A program made the translations under genes and the position numbers. From the NCBI GenBank assembly GCA_002104895.1, contig MCFG01000045.1, forward strand, positions 62,001-126,000: a stretch of DNA of 64,000 nt, read 5' to 3'. This document shows positions 53,965 to 64,000 of the stretch, one piece after another. The stretch comes from Anaeromyces robustus (lineage: Eukaryota; Neocallimastigomycota; Neocallimastigomycetes; Neocallimastigales; Neocallimastigaceae). The notes under the pieces were generated by a model. The model did no database searches and was not told the origin of the DNA. It saw nothing but the letters and a program-made list of their open reading frames with translations. Within the stretch, counting starts at the first letter, position 1. Every line of letters begins with the position of its first letter.

Positions 53965-54140
53965 TTTATTGTATTAATATAATGGTTATATTTAAAAAAT
54001 AATATTTTTATTTATAAATAAAAAATAGTTATATAATGGTTTATATTTAAAAAATAATATTTTTATTTATAAATAAAAAATAGTTAATATAATGGTTTAT
54101 ATTTAAGAAATAATATTTTTATTTATAAATAAAAAATAGA
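53965..54140. repeat. Three copies of a 54-56-bp tandem repeat
   Basis: The unit begins ATAATGGTTTATATTTAAAA and ends TAAATAAAAAATAGTTA, with AATGGT at 53981, 54035 and 54091. It lies directly after the 41-bp array. Confidence 0.9.
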
Positions 54141-54902
54141 AGTTATATTTATATTTTATTTTATTTTTTTTATATAAATAAAAAAAAAATAAAGATAAGA
54201 TACAGATAATTCTTTTTATACTATATTTTTTTTTTTTTTGAAACAATTGGAATATTCTTCTATGATTTATTTTATATTTTATTATTAATTGTTATATAAA
54301 TTATCTATAAATTATTAAAATTTAAAAATATATATTAATAATCTAATATATATTATTCAATAATAATAAATAACAATATTAAAAATAAAATATTTGATAA
54401 ATATTTGATATTTTATATTTATGAAAAAAATTCAATAAAAATTAATAAAATAAAATTTTAATTTTCAATAAGTATATAGATATGTATATTGATATATAAG
54501 GTCAACAATTTATTAGTAGTATTATTTTATTATTTAAACTTTAATAGTATATAAAATAATAAAAAAACATATTTCTTATGTTTTTTATATATTATATATG
54601 TAGTTATTATAAATAATAATATAATAATATAATATCCTTAATTATTTTAAATTTTTTCATTGTTTAATTCATAAATCTAATTATTATTTATTATCATATT
54701 TTATTATTTATTATGATTTTTATTATATTATGTTTGTAATCCATGATCTACAAATTGTATTATTAATTTAATTACAAAAAAAAAATTTTTTTAATTGTAT
54801 GTATTTTAAGGTATTTTCAGTTACACAATTTAAAAGATAAATTGATATTATGTATATTAATAAATGAACAAATAGATTTTTTTAAATATTAATATATAAT
54901 AT

Positions 54903-54906
54903 CAAA

Positions 54907-54982
<76 letters not shown>

Positions 54983-55040
54983 AAATAAATAATAAATAAA
55001 TAAATAAATAATAAATAAATAAATAAATAAATAAATAAAG
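54903..55040. repeat. (AAAT)n microsatellite
   Basis: A long AAAT run with a few AAT interruptions, followed by AAT-rich DNA to about 55280. Confidence 0.85.
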
Positions 55041-55252
55041 AATAAAAAATTATAATATTTTATAATATATTAATAATATTATATAAAATAAAAATTATAA
55101 TAATAATAATAATAATAATTATAATAATAATTATAATAATAAATGAAAATAATAATAATTATAATAATTATAATAATAATTATAATAATAAATGAAAATA
55201 ATAAATCATAATAATAATAATAATAATAAAAATAATAATAAAAATAATTAAT

Positions 55253-55283
<31 letters not shown>

Positions 55284-56040
55284 TAAAATATATAAAATAA
55301 ATAATAATAATATTATTATACTATTATTATAACTAATAATTATAATATAAAAATATATAAAATAAATATAAATATTTAATATTACAAGAATTTATTTTCT
55401 TATTATTATTTATAAGGAAGAACAATGTAAAGATAAACAAAAGGGGACATTTAATATATAAATATTAATTTTTAGAAAGACATTTTCTCAATTATTAAAT
55501 GAAAAAAAGATATGTAAAATAATTAAAAATATTAAGAATATAAAAAAAAATGTTAAGAAATCAATAAAAGAAAATCATATTATGAATAATGTTAAAAAAT
55601 ACTATAATAATCATATAATATAATAATAATATAATAATAATAGTAATGATAATATATTATAATATTATAGTGTAATATCAAAATTGTTTTTTAATTAAAA
55701 TAGATTAAAAAAAGAATTCAAATATTTTATTAAAAAGTTATTTATTATGAAAATCCAACTAATAATAAAGATAAACTATTATAAAAGATAAAATAATAAT
55801 GAGAATTTTTTATAATAAATAAAGTTAATTAATAAAGATAAAAAATGGTAGATTTTTTATAATAAATAAGATTATTTGTTGTGAAATATGACTTGCTGTT
55901 TTATTTATGTACAAATCAAGGGTCAATAAAAATAATTTTTATAAAGTTTTTTTTTTTAATTATAATTAGTGCTTTTATTAATTAAATGTAAGAAATTTGT
56001 TTTATAATGATAAAAATTTTTTTTTGTATATAAATCCGTA

Positions 56041-56050
56041 AAATTTACCC
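56041..56050 (+). promoter_or_regulatory. Conserved upstream block AAATTTACCC (esterase 2)
   Basis: Counterpart of 50023-50032. It is a rare CCC in AT-rich DNA and is preceded in both genes by a TATAAA-like stretch. Confidence 0.45.
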
Positions 56051-56148
56051 AAAATAAAAAACTATAATTTTTCTTCATTTTTCAAGAAAAAATAATTTTT
56101 TATCATATATAAAAAAACATTTTTTTCTTTTATTTTATTAAAAATTTA

Positions 56149-56178
56149 AAGTATTAGTTAAAAAAATTAACATTACTT
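56149..56178. promoter_or_regulatory. Palindromic upstream element (esterase 2)
   Basis: AAGTATTAGTTAA, an A-rich spacer, then TTAACATTACTT followed by TAAATA. It matches 50109-50134 in sequence and in distance to the ATG (about 200-230 bp). The spacer is longer than in esterase 1 (5 versus 2), which would weaken a strictly spaced dimer site. Confidence 0.45.
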
Positions 56179-56237
56179 TAAATATTATATATTTTATAGA
56201 TTAATTGTATAGATTATAATTAAAAAAATATATATAT

Positions 56238-56251
56238 TTGTTTGATACAAA
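56238..56251. promoter_or_regulatory. Conserved block TTGTTTGATACAAA (esterase 2)
   Basis: Identical to 50191-50204. Between it and the ATG lies an AAAAC-type pentanucleotide leader (about 56318-56371), probably 5' untranslated sequence. Confidence 0.45.
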
Positions 56252-56378
56252 TAATAAAAAAATATAAAAATTATAAATTTAGATAAAAATAAATCAAAAA
56301 AAAAAGTTTCAACAACAAAACAAAACAGAATAAAACAAAATATATTAAAACAAAACAAAACAAAACAAAACGAAGAAA

Positions 56379-57533
56379 ATGAAAAATTTCGGTTTATTAT
56401 TATCTTTAATTGCAACTGGTTTTGCAGGAAAATCTTTAGCTGATTGCTTTTCAACTAGATTAGGTTACCCATGCTGTACTAAAACTACAGCTGTTGTTTA
56501 CCATGACAATGATGGTGACTGGGGTGTTGAAGACAATCATTGGTGTGGTCTTTCAAATCAAAGTGGTAACTGTTGGGCAAATAATTTAGGTTATCCATGT
56601 TGTTCAAGTAATACTCAAGTAATTTATACAGATAATAATGGTCAATGGGGTGTTGAAAACAATAATTGGTGTGGTATTGTTAATGGTGGAAGTGTTCAAA
56701 CAACTACTACTATTGTAACTCCACAACCAACTCAACCAGCTTCAGTTGATTGTTCTGGTAAGAGCCTCAGAAGTAACACTGATCTTAATATTAATGGTCG
56801 TAAAGTTCTTGTAAGATTCCCTAATGGTTACAAGGGTGACAAACCAGTTCCACTTCTTATTAATTATCACCCAATTTCAGGTAGTGCTGCTGCTTGGGAA
56901 TATGGTTCTCAAACTGCCAGAGCTGCCCTTAATGATGGTGCTGTTGTTGCTTATATGGATGGTGCTGTTGGCCCAGGTGGTCAAGCTTGGAATGTTGGTC
57001 CATGTTGTACTGATGCTGATGATGTACAATACACTCGTGATTTCATTAAAGAAATTACAAGTAAAGCTTGTGTTGATCCAAAACGTATTTATGCTGCTGG
57101 TTTCTCTATGGGTGGTGGTATGTCTAACTATGCTGGTTGTAAACTTGCTGATGTTATTGCTGCTGCTGCTCCATCCGCTTTTGATCTTTCTAAAGAAGTT
57201 GTTCAAAGTGGTCAATGTACTCCAGCTCGTCCATTCCCAATTCTTAACTTCCGTGGTACAAGTGATTTCGTAGTTCCATACAGTGGTGGTTATTCTAATG
57301 CTGTTGCAGGTAAACCACTTACTTTCTTAGGTGCTCAAAATAATTTCAAAGAATGGGCTAAAATGAATGGTTGTTCAGGATCACCAAAGAGTAATACTCC
57401 AAGTAACAATTGTGAAATGTATGAAAATTGTAACGGTGGTGCTAAAGTTGGTCTTTGTACTATTAATGGTGGTGGTCACGATGAAGGAAGTGGTAGCATT
57501 GGATGGAATTTCTTAAAACAATTCTCTCTTTAA
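56379..57533 (+). CDS. Double-dockerin CE1 esterase (feruloyl esterase-like), paralogue 2
   Basis: A 384-residue secreted enzyme with the same order as paralogue 1: signal peptide 1-21 ([21 protein letters not shown]), dockerins at 23-57 and 65-99, a shorter Thr/Gln/Pro linker (about 103-121), and a CE1 domain (124-384) with Ser243 in GFSMG, Asp296 in RGTSD and His367 in GGGHDEGS. It is the most divergent catalytic domain of the three (for example [13 protein letters not shown] for [13 protein letters not shown], and [11 protein letters not shown] for [11 protein letters not shown] near the active site), which may mean different ester preference. It is intron-free and shares upstream blocks with paralogue 1, so co-regulation is plausible. 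Predicted extracellular, cellulosome-bound. Confidence 0.95.
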   Translation: MKNFGLLLSLIATGFAGKSLADCFSTRLGYPCCTKTTAVVYHDNDGDWGVEDNHWCGLSNQSGNCWANNLGYPCCSSNTQVIYTDNNGQWGVENNNWCGIVNGGSVQTTTTIVTPQPTQPASVDCSGKSLRSNTDLNINGRKVLVRFPNGYKGDKPVPLLINYHPISGSAAAWEYGSQTARAALNDGAVVAYMDGAVGPGGQAWNVGPCCTDADDVQYTRDFIKEITSKACVDPKRIYAAGFSMGGGMSNYAGCKLADVIAAAAPSAFDLSKEVVQSGQCTPARPFPILNFRGTSDFVVPYSGGYSNAVAGKPLTFLGAQNNFKEWAKMNGCSGSPKSNTPSNNCEMYENCNGGAKVGLCTINGGGHDEGSGSIGWNFLKQFSL

Positions 57534-57812
57534 GACATATTAATATAGATATATAAATATTTTTTATTATAAATTTATTTCAAATAAGTAAATAAATAAA
57601 TAAATAAATAAAATAATGAATTTATAAAGACAAAATATATAAAATAAAACAAAAATGAATGAAAAAAAAAATAAATTAAAACCATATATATAAAAAAAAT
57701 TTAATCAAATAGTATTAAAAAATTGTTTATTTTTTAAAATTATATTAAAAAAAATAAAAATAAAATAAAATTAGTAAAAAAAAATATAGAAATTTTTAAA
57801 AAAAAATAAGAA

Positions 57813-57895
57813 CAATTTATTTTGACATTTAAACAATTAACAATTTATTTTGACATTTAAACAATTAACAATTTATTTTGACATTTAAACAATTT
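57813..57895. repeat. Three copies of a 28-bp tandem repeat
   Basis: CAATTTATTTTGACATTTAA repeats exactly with period 28 (starts 57813, 57841 and 57869). Confidence 0.95.
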
Positions 57896-58224
57896 ATTTC
57901 TGATATTTTATTTATTAAATTAAACTTGTTTTTTTTTAAATGAGTAATTTTATGTATTGTTTTTTAAATTAATAAACGTGGTTTATGAGGATGAATAATT
58001 TGTATCAAATATTAAATGTTTTTATTATCAAAAATTAAATTTTTTTTTTTTTGGGTAATACTTTATTTTATTATTATTATTATTATTTTTTTTTAGTTAA
58101 ACAAATTATTTAATTAATAAATTTATAATTATTGTGTAATATTAAAAAAACTGTTTTTATTGTCATTATTAATATTGTATCAATGATTCAAAATGGGTTA
58201 AAATTTTCTGTGGAAAATGAATAT

Positions 58225-58363
<139 letters not shown>

Positions 58364-59626
58364 TATCTTATCTATTGTATATAAATATATAAATTAATAA
58401 TAGATATATAAATGAATTAATAATAACTAAATAAATAAATTTATAAATTAATATATTAATAGTAGATAATATCAATGAATAAATAATAAATAAATAAATA
58501 TATGAAAAATAATAAATAAACCATAAATAATAATAAAATATAAAACGTGATAAACCGTTAGTATAACAAAGTGTAAAGTGTTGTTGGATAAATTAATAAA
58601 TAAAAACAATAATTATAATAGTAGAAAAATATAATTAATATAAAAAAAAGTTTTTCTTTTTATTTTTCTTTCAAACTTAAAAAGATATAAAAAATCCTCC
58701 ATTCAAAAAAATTTTTTTTTCAAAAAATAAGAAAAAAGATAAAAATAATGAAAAAGGTTAACAATTTGGGATAATAACTTTATTTATTATACTTTTAAAA
58801 ATAGTAACAATTAATTGTTAATTTATTTATATTATTCATATATTATTATATATGATAATATATATTATTTAAATAGATTAAATATATTATTTATTTATAT
58901 ATATTAATTTATTTATTTATATTTATTCATATTCATATATATTTTTTAATAATTTATTAAAATTATAATTATTTATTTATTCAATTATTCAATTAATTTA
59001 TAATTATTTATTTGCTTTTTTTTTTTTTTTTTTGAACAATGGATAATATATTTAATTTAAAATTATATATATTACAATATAATATTTATATATGATATAT
59101 ATTGGATATTGTTTTATTTTATTTTTAACCGCAAGATAAGGCATGAAAAAAATAATGTTAAATATTAAATTTAATTATTATAATAAACATTTTAAACCTA
59201 CCTTAATATTTAAATTATTATAAAATTATAAATAAAAATATTCAAATATTAATATTATAATAAAATTATATAATATTATAATTATATATAATTATTTATT
59301 AATTGTATTATTATTAGTTCAACTATTTAATTAAAAACTATTTATTGCATATTATTAAAAAAAAAAAAATGTTTTGCATATAAATATAAAAAAAAAATTT
59401 TTTTTTTTATTTCATTTTTTTTCAAATTATATATATATATGCTTTAATTTCAATTACTTTGTAAATTAATTTATTGAATTTCAAATTCAAATTTAGAAAT
59501 TAACTATTTAATATTTGTAAATATTTATTTTTTTTTTCAGAAGTATACAATATCAATATATATCAAACTATATATAGAATTTTTTTTTAACAAAAAGTAT
59601 TATTAATTGAAATTAGAATTTTAAAA

Positions 59627-60793
59627 ATGAGAAATTACGCTTTATTATTATCATTAATTGCAACTGGTTTTGCAGGAAAAACTTTAGCTGATTGTTTTTC
59701 AAGTAAATTAGGTTATCCATGTTGTTCATCAACTAAAGTTATTGTTTATCAAGATAATAGTGGTAATTGGGGTGTTGAAAATAATGAATGGTGTGGAATT
59801 GATACTCAATCCAAAATTTGTTGGGCTGGTCAATTAGGTTACCCATATTGTACTTCTACTACTAGAGAAGTTTATAAGGATAATGATGGTAAATGGGGTA
59901 TTGAAAACAATAATTGGTGTTGTTTATCATCATCAGGTAATAATAATAATCCAACTACTACTTCAAATCCACAACCAACTCAAACTAATTCACCATCTGT
60001 AGTTGATTGTTCAGGTAAAACTCTTAAGAGTAACACTAACCTTTCTATTGGTGGTCGTAAAGTTATTGTTAAATTCCCTAACGGTTTTAAAGGTGATAAA
60101 CCAGTTCCACTTCTTATTAATTATCACCCAATTATGGGTAGTGCTTCTCAATGGGAAAATGGTTCTCAAACTGCCAGAGCTGCCCTTAATGATGGTGCTA
60201 TTGTTGCCTTTATGGATGGTGCTCAAGGTCCAATGGGTCAAGCTTGGAATGTAGGTCCATGTTGTACTGATGCTGATGATGTTTCTTATACTCGTAATTT
60301 CATTAAAGAAATTACAAGTAAAGCTTGTGTTGATCCAAAACGTATTTATGCTGCTGGTTTCTCTATGGGTGGTGGTATGTCTAATTATGCTGGATGTTAC
60401 CTTGCTGATGTTATTGCAGCTGCTGCTCCATCTGCTTTTGATCTTGCTAAAGAAATTGTTGATGCTGGTAAATGTAAACCAGCTCGTCCATTCCCAATTC
60501 TTAATTTCCGTGGTACTCAAGATAATATTGTAATGTATAATGGAGGACTTTCCCAAGTTGTACAAGGAAAACCAATTACCTTCATGGGAGCTAAGAATAA
60601 TATGAAAGAATGGGCTAAAATGAATGGATGTACTGGATCACCAAAAACTAACACCCCAGGTAATAATTGTGAAATGTATGAAAACTGTGAAGGTGGTTCT
60701 AAAGTTGGTCTTTGTACTATTAATGGTGGTGGTCACTCTGAAGGTGATGGTAAAATGGGATGGGAATTCTTAAAACAATTCTCTCTTCCATAG
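59627..60793 (+). CDS. Double-dockerin CE1 esterase (feruloyl esterase-like), paralogue 3
   Basis: A 388-residue secreted enzyme: signal peptide 1-21, dockerin 1 at 23-57, dockerin 2 at 65-100, Asn/Thr/Pro linker (about 103-126), CE1 domain 128-388 with Ser246 in GFSMG, Asp299 in RGTQD and His370 in GGGHSEGD. The catalytic domain is about 92 percent identical to paralogue 1 (21 differences in 262 residues by eye), but dockerin 1 is much less alike. Dockerin 2 is unusual: the first cysteine of the conserved PCC is tyrosine (Tyr74) and the glycine after WC is a cysteine (Cys99), so the module keeps four cysteines in altered positions. It is intron-free and lacks the conserved upstream blocks of paralogues 1 and 2. 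Predicted extracellular, cellulosome-bound. Confidence 0.95.
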   Translation: MRNYALLLSLIATGFAGKTLADCFSSKLGYPCCSSTKVIVYQDNSGNWGVENNEWCGIDTQSKICWAGQLGYPYCTSTTREVYKDNDGKWGIENNNWCCLSSSGNNNNPTTTSNPQPTQTNSPSVVDCSGKTLKSNTNLSIGGRKVIVKFPNGFKGDKPVPLLINYHPIMGSASQWENGSQTARAALNDGAIVAFMDGAQGPMGQAWNVGPCCTDADDVSYTRNFIKEITSKACVDPKRIYAAGFSMGGGMSNYAGCYLADVIAAAAPSAFDLAKEIVDAGKCKPARPFPILNFRGTQDNIVMYNGGLSQVVQGKPITFMGAKNNMKEWAKMNGCTGSPKTNTPGNNCEMYENCEGGSKVGLCTINGGGHSEGDGKMGWEFLKQFSLP

Positions 60794-61539
60794 ATATCAT
60801 AATTTAATAACTTTTTAATATATAATATCAACAAAAAAATTTTTTTTTATTTCATTATATAGATTATATATATTATATATATCCAAAGATTTTTTTTTTT
60901 GGTGTTTTTTAGATAATTATAAATAATTGAATAAATAATATTATTAATAAAAAATAATATTAAATAGTAAATTAAGTATTTTAAACAATAATGAAAATGT
61001 ATTAAAATATATAAAAAAAAAAAATTAAATGATAATTTTAAATCTATTAAAAAATAATTTCATATTTCATTTAATATTTGTTATAAATTTATTCAGTTAT
61101 TTTTTTTATAAATCAATATAATACAGTAATTGTAAATAATATTAATTATTATTCAATATTTTATTTTAAAATAAAAATAAATATATTATATATAATTAAA
61201 GACTATTAAACATAATTTTTAATGTATTAATATAATAATATAAAGTAATAATAATATTTTATTAATAATTATTAAAAAAATAGAAAAAAAAAATAAAAGT
61301 AATATAATTAAATTATTTCAAAAAAAAAAAAAAAAAAAAGTATTTTTATGTATTATAAAAAAAAACTATTTTATTAGTTATAATAATTTAGATTATTTAT
61401 ATTAAAAAAATCTTTTATATATGTTGTATTTTAAATTATTTATTTATTATTTATTCATACATTTATTTAAATAATAAACCTTATAAATATTAATATTTAA
61501 AAAATAGATATATGTTATAATTTTTAGTATAATTGATTT

Positions 61540-61579
<40 letters not shown>

Positions 61580-61775
61580 TATTTTTTTATATGCATATAT
61601 AAATGCAATTGATAATTATTACGTAATTTTAAATATAAATATTAAAGTTTAATAACTTAATTTTTTTTTTATAAATTGATTTAGATAAATTTTTATGGTA
61701 TATTTTTTTCTTAAATTATTTTTGTGAAAAATAATTATTTATATATATAAATAGATAGGTAGATATAAATTTAAA
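60794..61775. other. Intergenic, AT-rich
   Basis: Homopolymers, TA-rich DNA and an ATTT run (61540-61580). No gene or notable palindrome seen. Confidence 0.7.
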
Positions 61776-62385
61776 ATGAGTGATATTTATGAAAGAGATT
61801 TAAAAGGTGAATTAGTATCATCAAATGATCCAGGATATGATAAATTAATTGCTGATATTTTTGCAACAATTCGTAAAGCTACTGAAATGAATACAGGTTA
61901 TTGTAAGTTATCGTAAGTTCATAAATTTATGGATGAAATTTTAGGAAAAACCTCTTCCAAAAAGTACTACATTACTTCCCTCTTTCTACATTGATTATGG
62001 TAAACCAGTAACTATAGAAGAAGATTGTTTTATTCAACAATGCTGTACTTTCTTTGGTCGTTGTGGTATTACTATTGGAAATGGTGTTTTCATTGGTCCT
62101 AAAGTCAATTTAATTACCATTAATCATGATGTTGATCCAGAAAATCGTAGTGCAACCTATGGTCGTCCAATTGTACTTGAAGATAAAATATGGATTGATA
62201 TTAATGTAATTGTTCTTCCAGGAGTAAGAGTAGGTTATGGATCTATTATTGGAGCAAATAGTATTGTTACTAAAGACGTTTTATCAATGACAATAGTTGC
62301 TGGTAACCCTGCTCGTATTATAAAAAAAATAGAAGTTAACAAAAAAGAAGAAAAAATTTATTTTCAGCATTTCATTATTTTTTAA
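61776..62385 (+). pseudogene. Broken sugar O-acetyltransferase (left-handed beta-helix, maltose acetyltransferase type)
   Basis: The frame starts MSDIYERDLKGELVSSNDPG, typical of the N-terminus of maltose/galactoside O-acetyltransferases, and continues to EMNTGY. Codon 47 is a TAA (61914-61916). Translation of the following bases in the same frame (VHKFMDEILGK) still fits the family. A one-base shift in the A5 run at 61946-61950 then moves the rest (PLPKSTTLLPSFYIDYGKP, hexapeptide repeats, INHD with the likely catalytic His, GNPARIIKK) to another frame, ending at 62383-62385. So there is one nonsense and one frameshift lesion in an otherwise well-kept gene of about 200 codons. A 42-bp GT-AG intron was considered and rejected. 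Recent inactivation or a sequencing or assembly error in a homopolymer are both possible. Similar enzymes are mainly bacterial. Confidence 0.8.
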
Positions 62386-62556
62386 TTGTTATATATATAT
62401 ATAAGAGCATATATATAACAATTAAAAATAATTCTTAATATATAAACAAATAATTGTTATATATATATATAAGAGCATATATATAACAATTAAAAATAAT
62501 TCTTAATATATAAACAAATAATTGTTATATATATAAGAGTATATATATAACAATTA
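62384..62556. repeat. 68-bp tandem repeat of hairpins, about 2.5 copies
   Basis: AATTGTTATATATATA, then AAGAGCATATATATAACAAT, then TAAAAATAATTCTTAATATA. Unit starts are 62384, 62452 and 62520. Each unit holds an inverted repeat (AATTGTTATATAT/ATATATAACAATT) around AAGAGCAT. It begins at the stop codon of the broken acetyltransferase and may have reshaped its 3' end. Confidence 0.9.
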
Positions 62557-62642
62557 AAAATAATAATAAATATGTATTATAACAATTATTTTATTTTTAG
62601 AAATTTATATATAATTCCGTTAGAATTAATATAAATAATAGA

Positions 62643-62674
<32 letters not shown>

Positions 62675-63663
62675 TAAAAAAATAAAATAAAATAAAAAAT
62701 AAAATAAAAACCAAATAAATATCAAATAAAAAATGAAAAAAAAAATCTTTGGTACTTGTTAATGTGATATTATTAAAATAAGAAAAAAACTTTGGTATTA
62801 AAAAATTATTTTTTATTAATATGATAAACATTAAACCTAATATTTCTAATATATAAATAGAATAATATAAAATAATAATAATATTTTATTAATAATTATT
62901 TAAATAAAAAATAGAAAAAAATTTTAAAAGTAATATAATTATTAAATTAGTCCAAAAGAAAAAAAAGTGATTTTATAATTAAATAGTTATTATAAATAAG
63001 AGTATTTATTATAAAAAAAAAAAAAAAACAACTTTCATATATGTTATATTTTAAATTATTTATTCATTATATTATTTATTCATTTATTTATGCTTTATGT
63101 TATATATTAAAATTATTTTATTATTTTATTATTATTTATGCATTTATTCAAATATTAAACCTTATATATAGGAATATATGTTATTATTTTCATAAAAAAA
63201 TGTTTTTTTTTAAAATTGAAAGGTATTATATGTAAATTTTAATAAACAAATATTAATCATAATAAAGAATAAATTTAATTAAATATTATCTATCTTTCTA
63301 TTTATTAAATATAAATATATTTAACAAAAGCTTTTTTGTCTCATTTAAAATTCATAAAAGTAAAAGTCAGTAATAATAAATAATAATAATAACAATTAAT
63401 ATAATAATAAATAATAATAAATAATAATAATAATAATGATTAATAATAAATAATAAATAATAATAATAATAATAATAATAATAATCATAGTAATAATAAA
63501 TAATAAATAATAAATAATAAATAATAAATAATAAATAATAATAATAATAATATAATAATAATTATAATAATAATAATAATAATAATAAAAATAATAATAA
63601 TATAATAATAATTATAATAATAATAATAATAATAATAATTAATAATAATAATAATAGATAATA

Positions 63664-63714
<51 letters not shown>

Positions 63715-64000
63715 TAATAATAATAATAATAATTATAATAATAATAATGTTATTATTTCATGTAATTATTATTATGGAATAGTAATAAAAATTTTTTTTA
63801 TAATGTTAAATACTTTTTTTTTTATTAAAAGAATATGACTGAATAAAATAAATAAATAAATAAATAAATATAAAACTATTCAAATAATCTATTTTTTATT
63901 TATTATGTAACATTAGTTTTAATAATAATGTTTTTTTATTGTTTTTTTTTTTTTTTATTGTTTTATTTTTTGTTTTGTTTTTTAGATAGTAAAACAATTT
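62557..64000. other. AT/SSR-rich intergenic to window end
   Basis: Poly-A runs and long AAT-rich tracts (about 63378-63750). No gene seen. The Phe/Ile/Tyr-rich frames here are repeat translations. Confidence 0.7.

Larger units (their letters stand above)
51483..56378. other. Intergenic between esterases 1 and 2
   Basis: Non-coding: a 39-40-bp minisatellite (52144-52362), an AAT block (52985-53145), a hairpin (53558-53628), 41-bp and about 55-bp tandem arrays (53791-54140), AAAT runs (54903-55040), AAT-rich DNA to 55280, and the conserved upstream blocks of esterase 2. No gene seen. Confidence 0.65.

Noticed and set aside
61908-61945. A 42-bp GT-AG intron in the acetyltransferase, with two possible GTAAGT donors
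   Set aside because: Neither donor gives an in-frame junction with the acceptor before GAAAAACC (the first creates a stop). The bases inside the supposed intron translate to family-like sequence (VHKFMDEILGK), so they are coding remnants.

Overview
The window is nuclear DNA of an anaerobic gut fungus (Neocallimastigomycota; genus not resolvable from sequence alone). The main evidence is three secreted esterases that each carry two small cysteine-rich fungal dockerin (CBM10-like) modules, the hallmark of fungal cellulosomes. They sit in extremely AT-rich intergenic DNA full of homopolymers and AAT, AAAT and AAAAT microsatellites. Only eight intact protein genes and one broken gene are well supported. 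All intact genes are uninterrupted by introns, and five of them (FeoAB and four methyltransferases) look bacterial in type.

Layout. 1-1943 is non-coding. 1944-4223 (minus) encodes a FeoA-FeoB fusion ferrous-iron transporter. 4224-22440 is an approximately 18 kb gene desert. 22441-39063 is a head-to-tail triplication of units of about 5.2-5.8 kb. Each unit carries one minus-strand SAM-dependent methyltransferase of the leucine carboxyl methyltransferase/TcmP-like family (starts at 25772, 31390 and 37143). A fourth, more divergent paralogue lies divergently at 39484-40317 (plus). Units B and C share an identical stretch of about 965 bp covering the start of the gene and its upstream region, which points to recent gene conversion.

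40318-50309 contains no intact gene. About 41.6-45.5 kb of it holds decayed coding fragments on both strands, with ordinary-looking protein interrupted by stops and frameshifts, that I cannot assign to a family. 46-49.5 kb carries several strong hairpins and MITE-like palindromes.

50310-60793 holds three plus-strand paralogous dockerin-CE1 esterases, predicted to be feruloyl or related plant cell-wall esterases that act outside the cell as part of the cellulosome. The first two share conserved upstream blocks, including an inverted repeat about 200 bp before the start codon. The third has a relocated cysteine in its second dockerin. 61776-62385 is a hexapeptide-repeat sugar O-acetyltransferase gene broken by one in-frame stop and one frameshift. 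The rest, to 64000, is repeat-rich non-coding DNA.

The genes do not form a pathway. Biologically they show (i) lignocellulose esterases of the extracellular cellulosome, (ii) anaerobic Fe(II) uptake by a bacterial-type system, and (iii) a locally amplified methyltransferase family of unknown substrate. The most unusual signals are the Feo fusion in a eukaryote, the amplified methyltransferase array with its conversion tract and hairpin-bounded inversion, and the unidentified decayed island.
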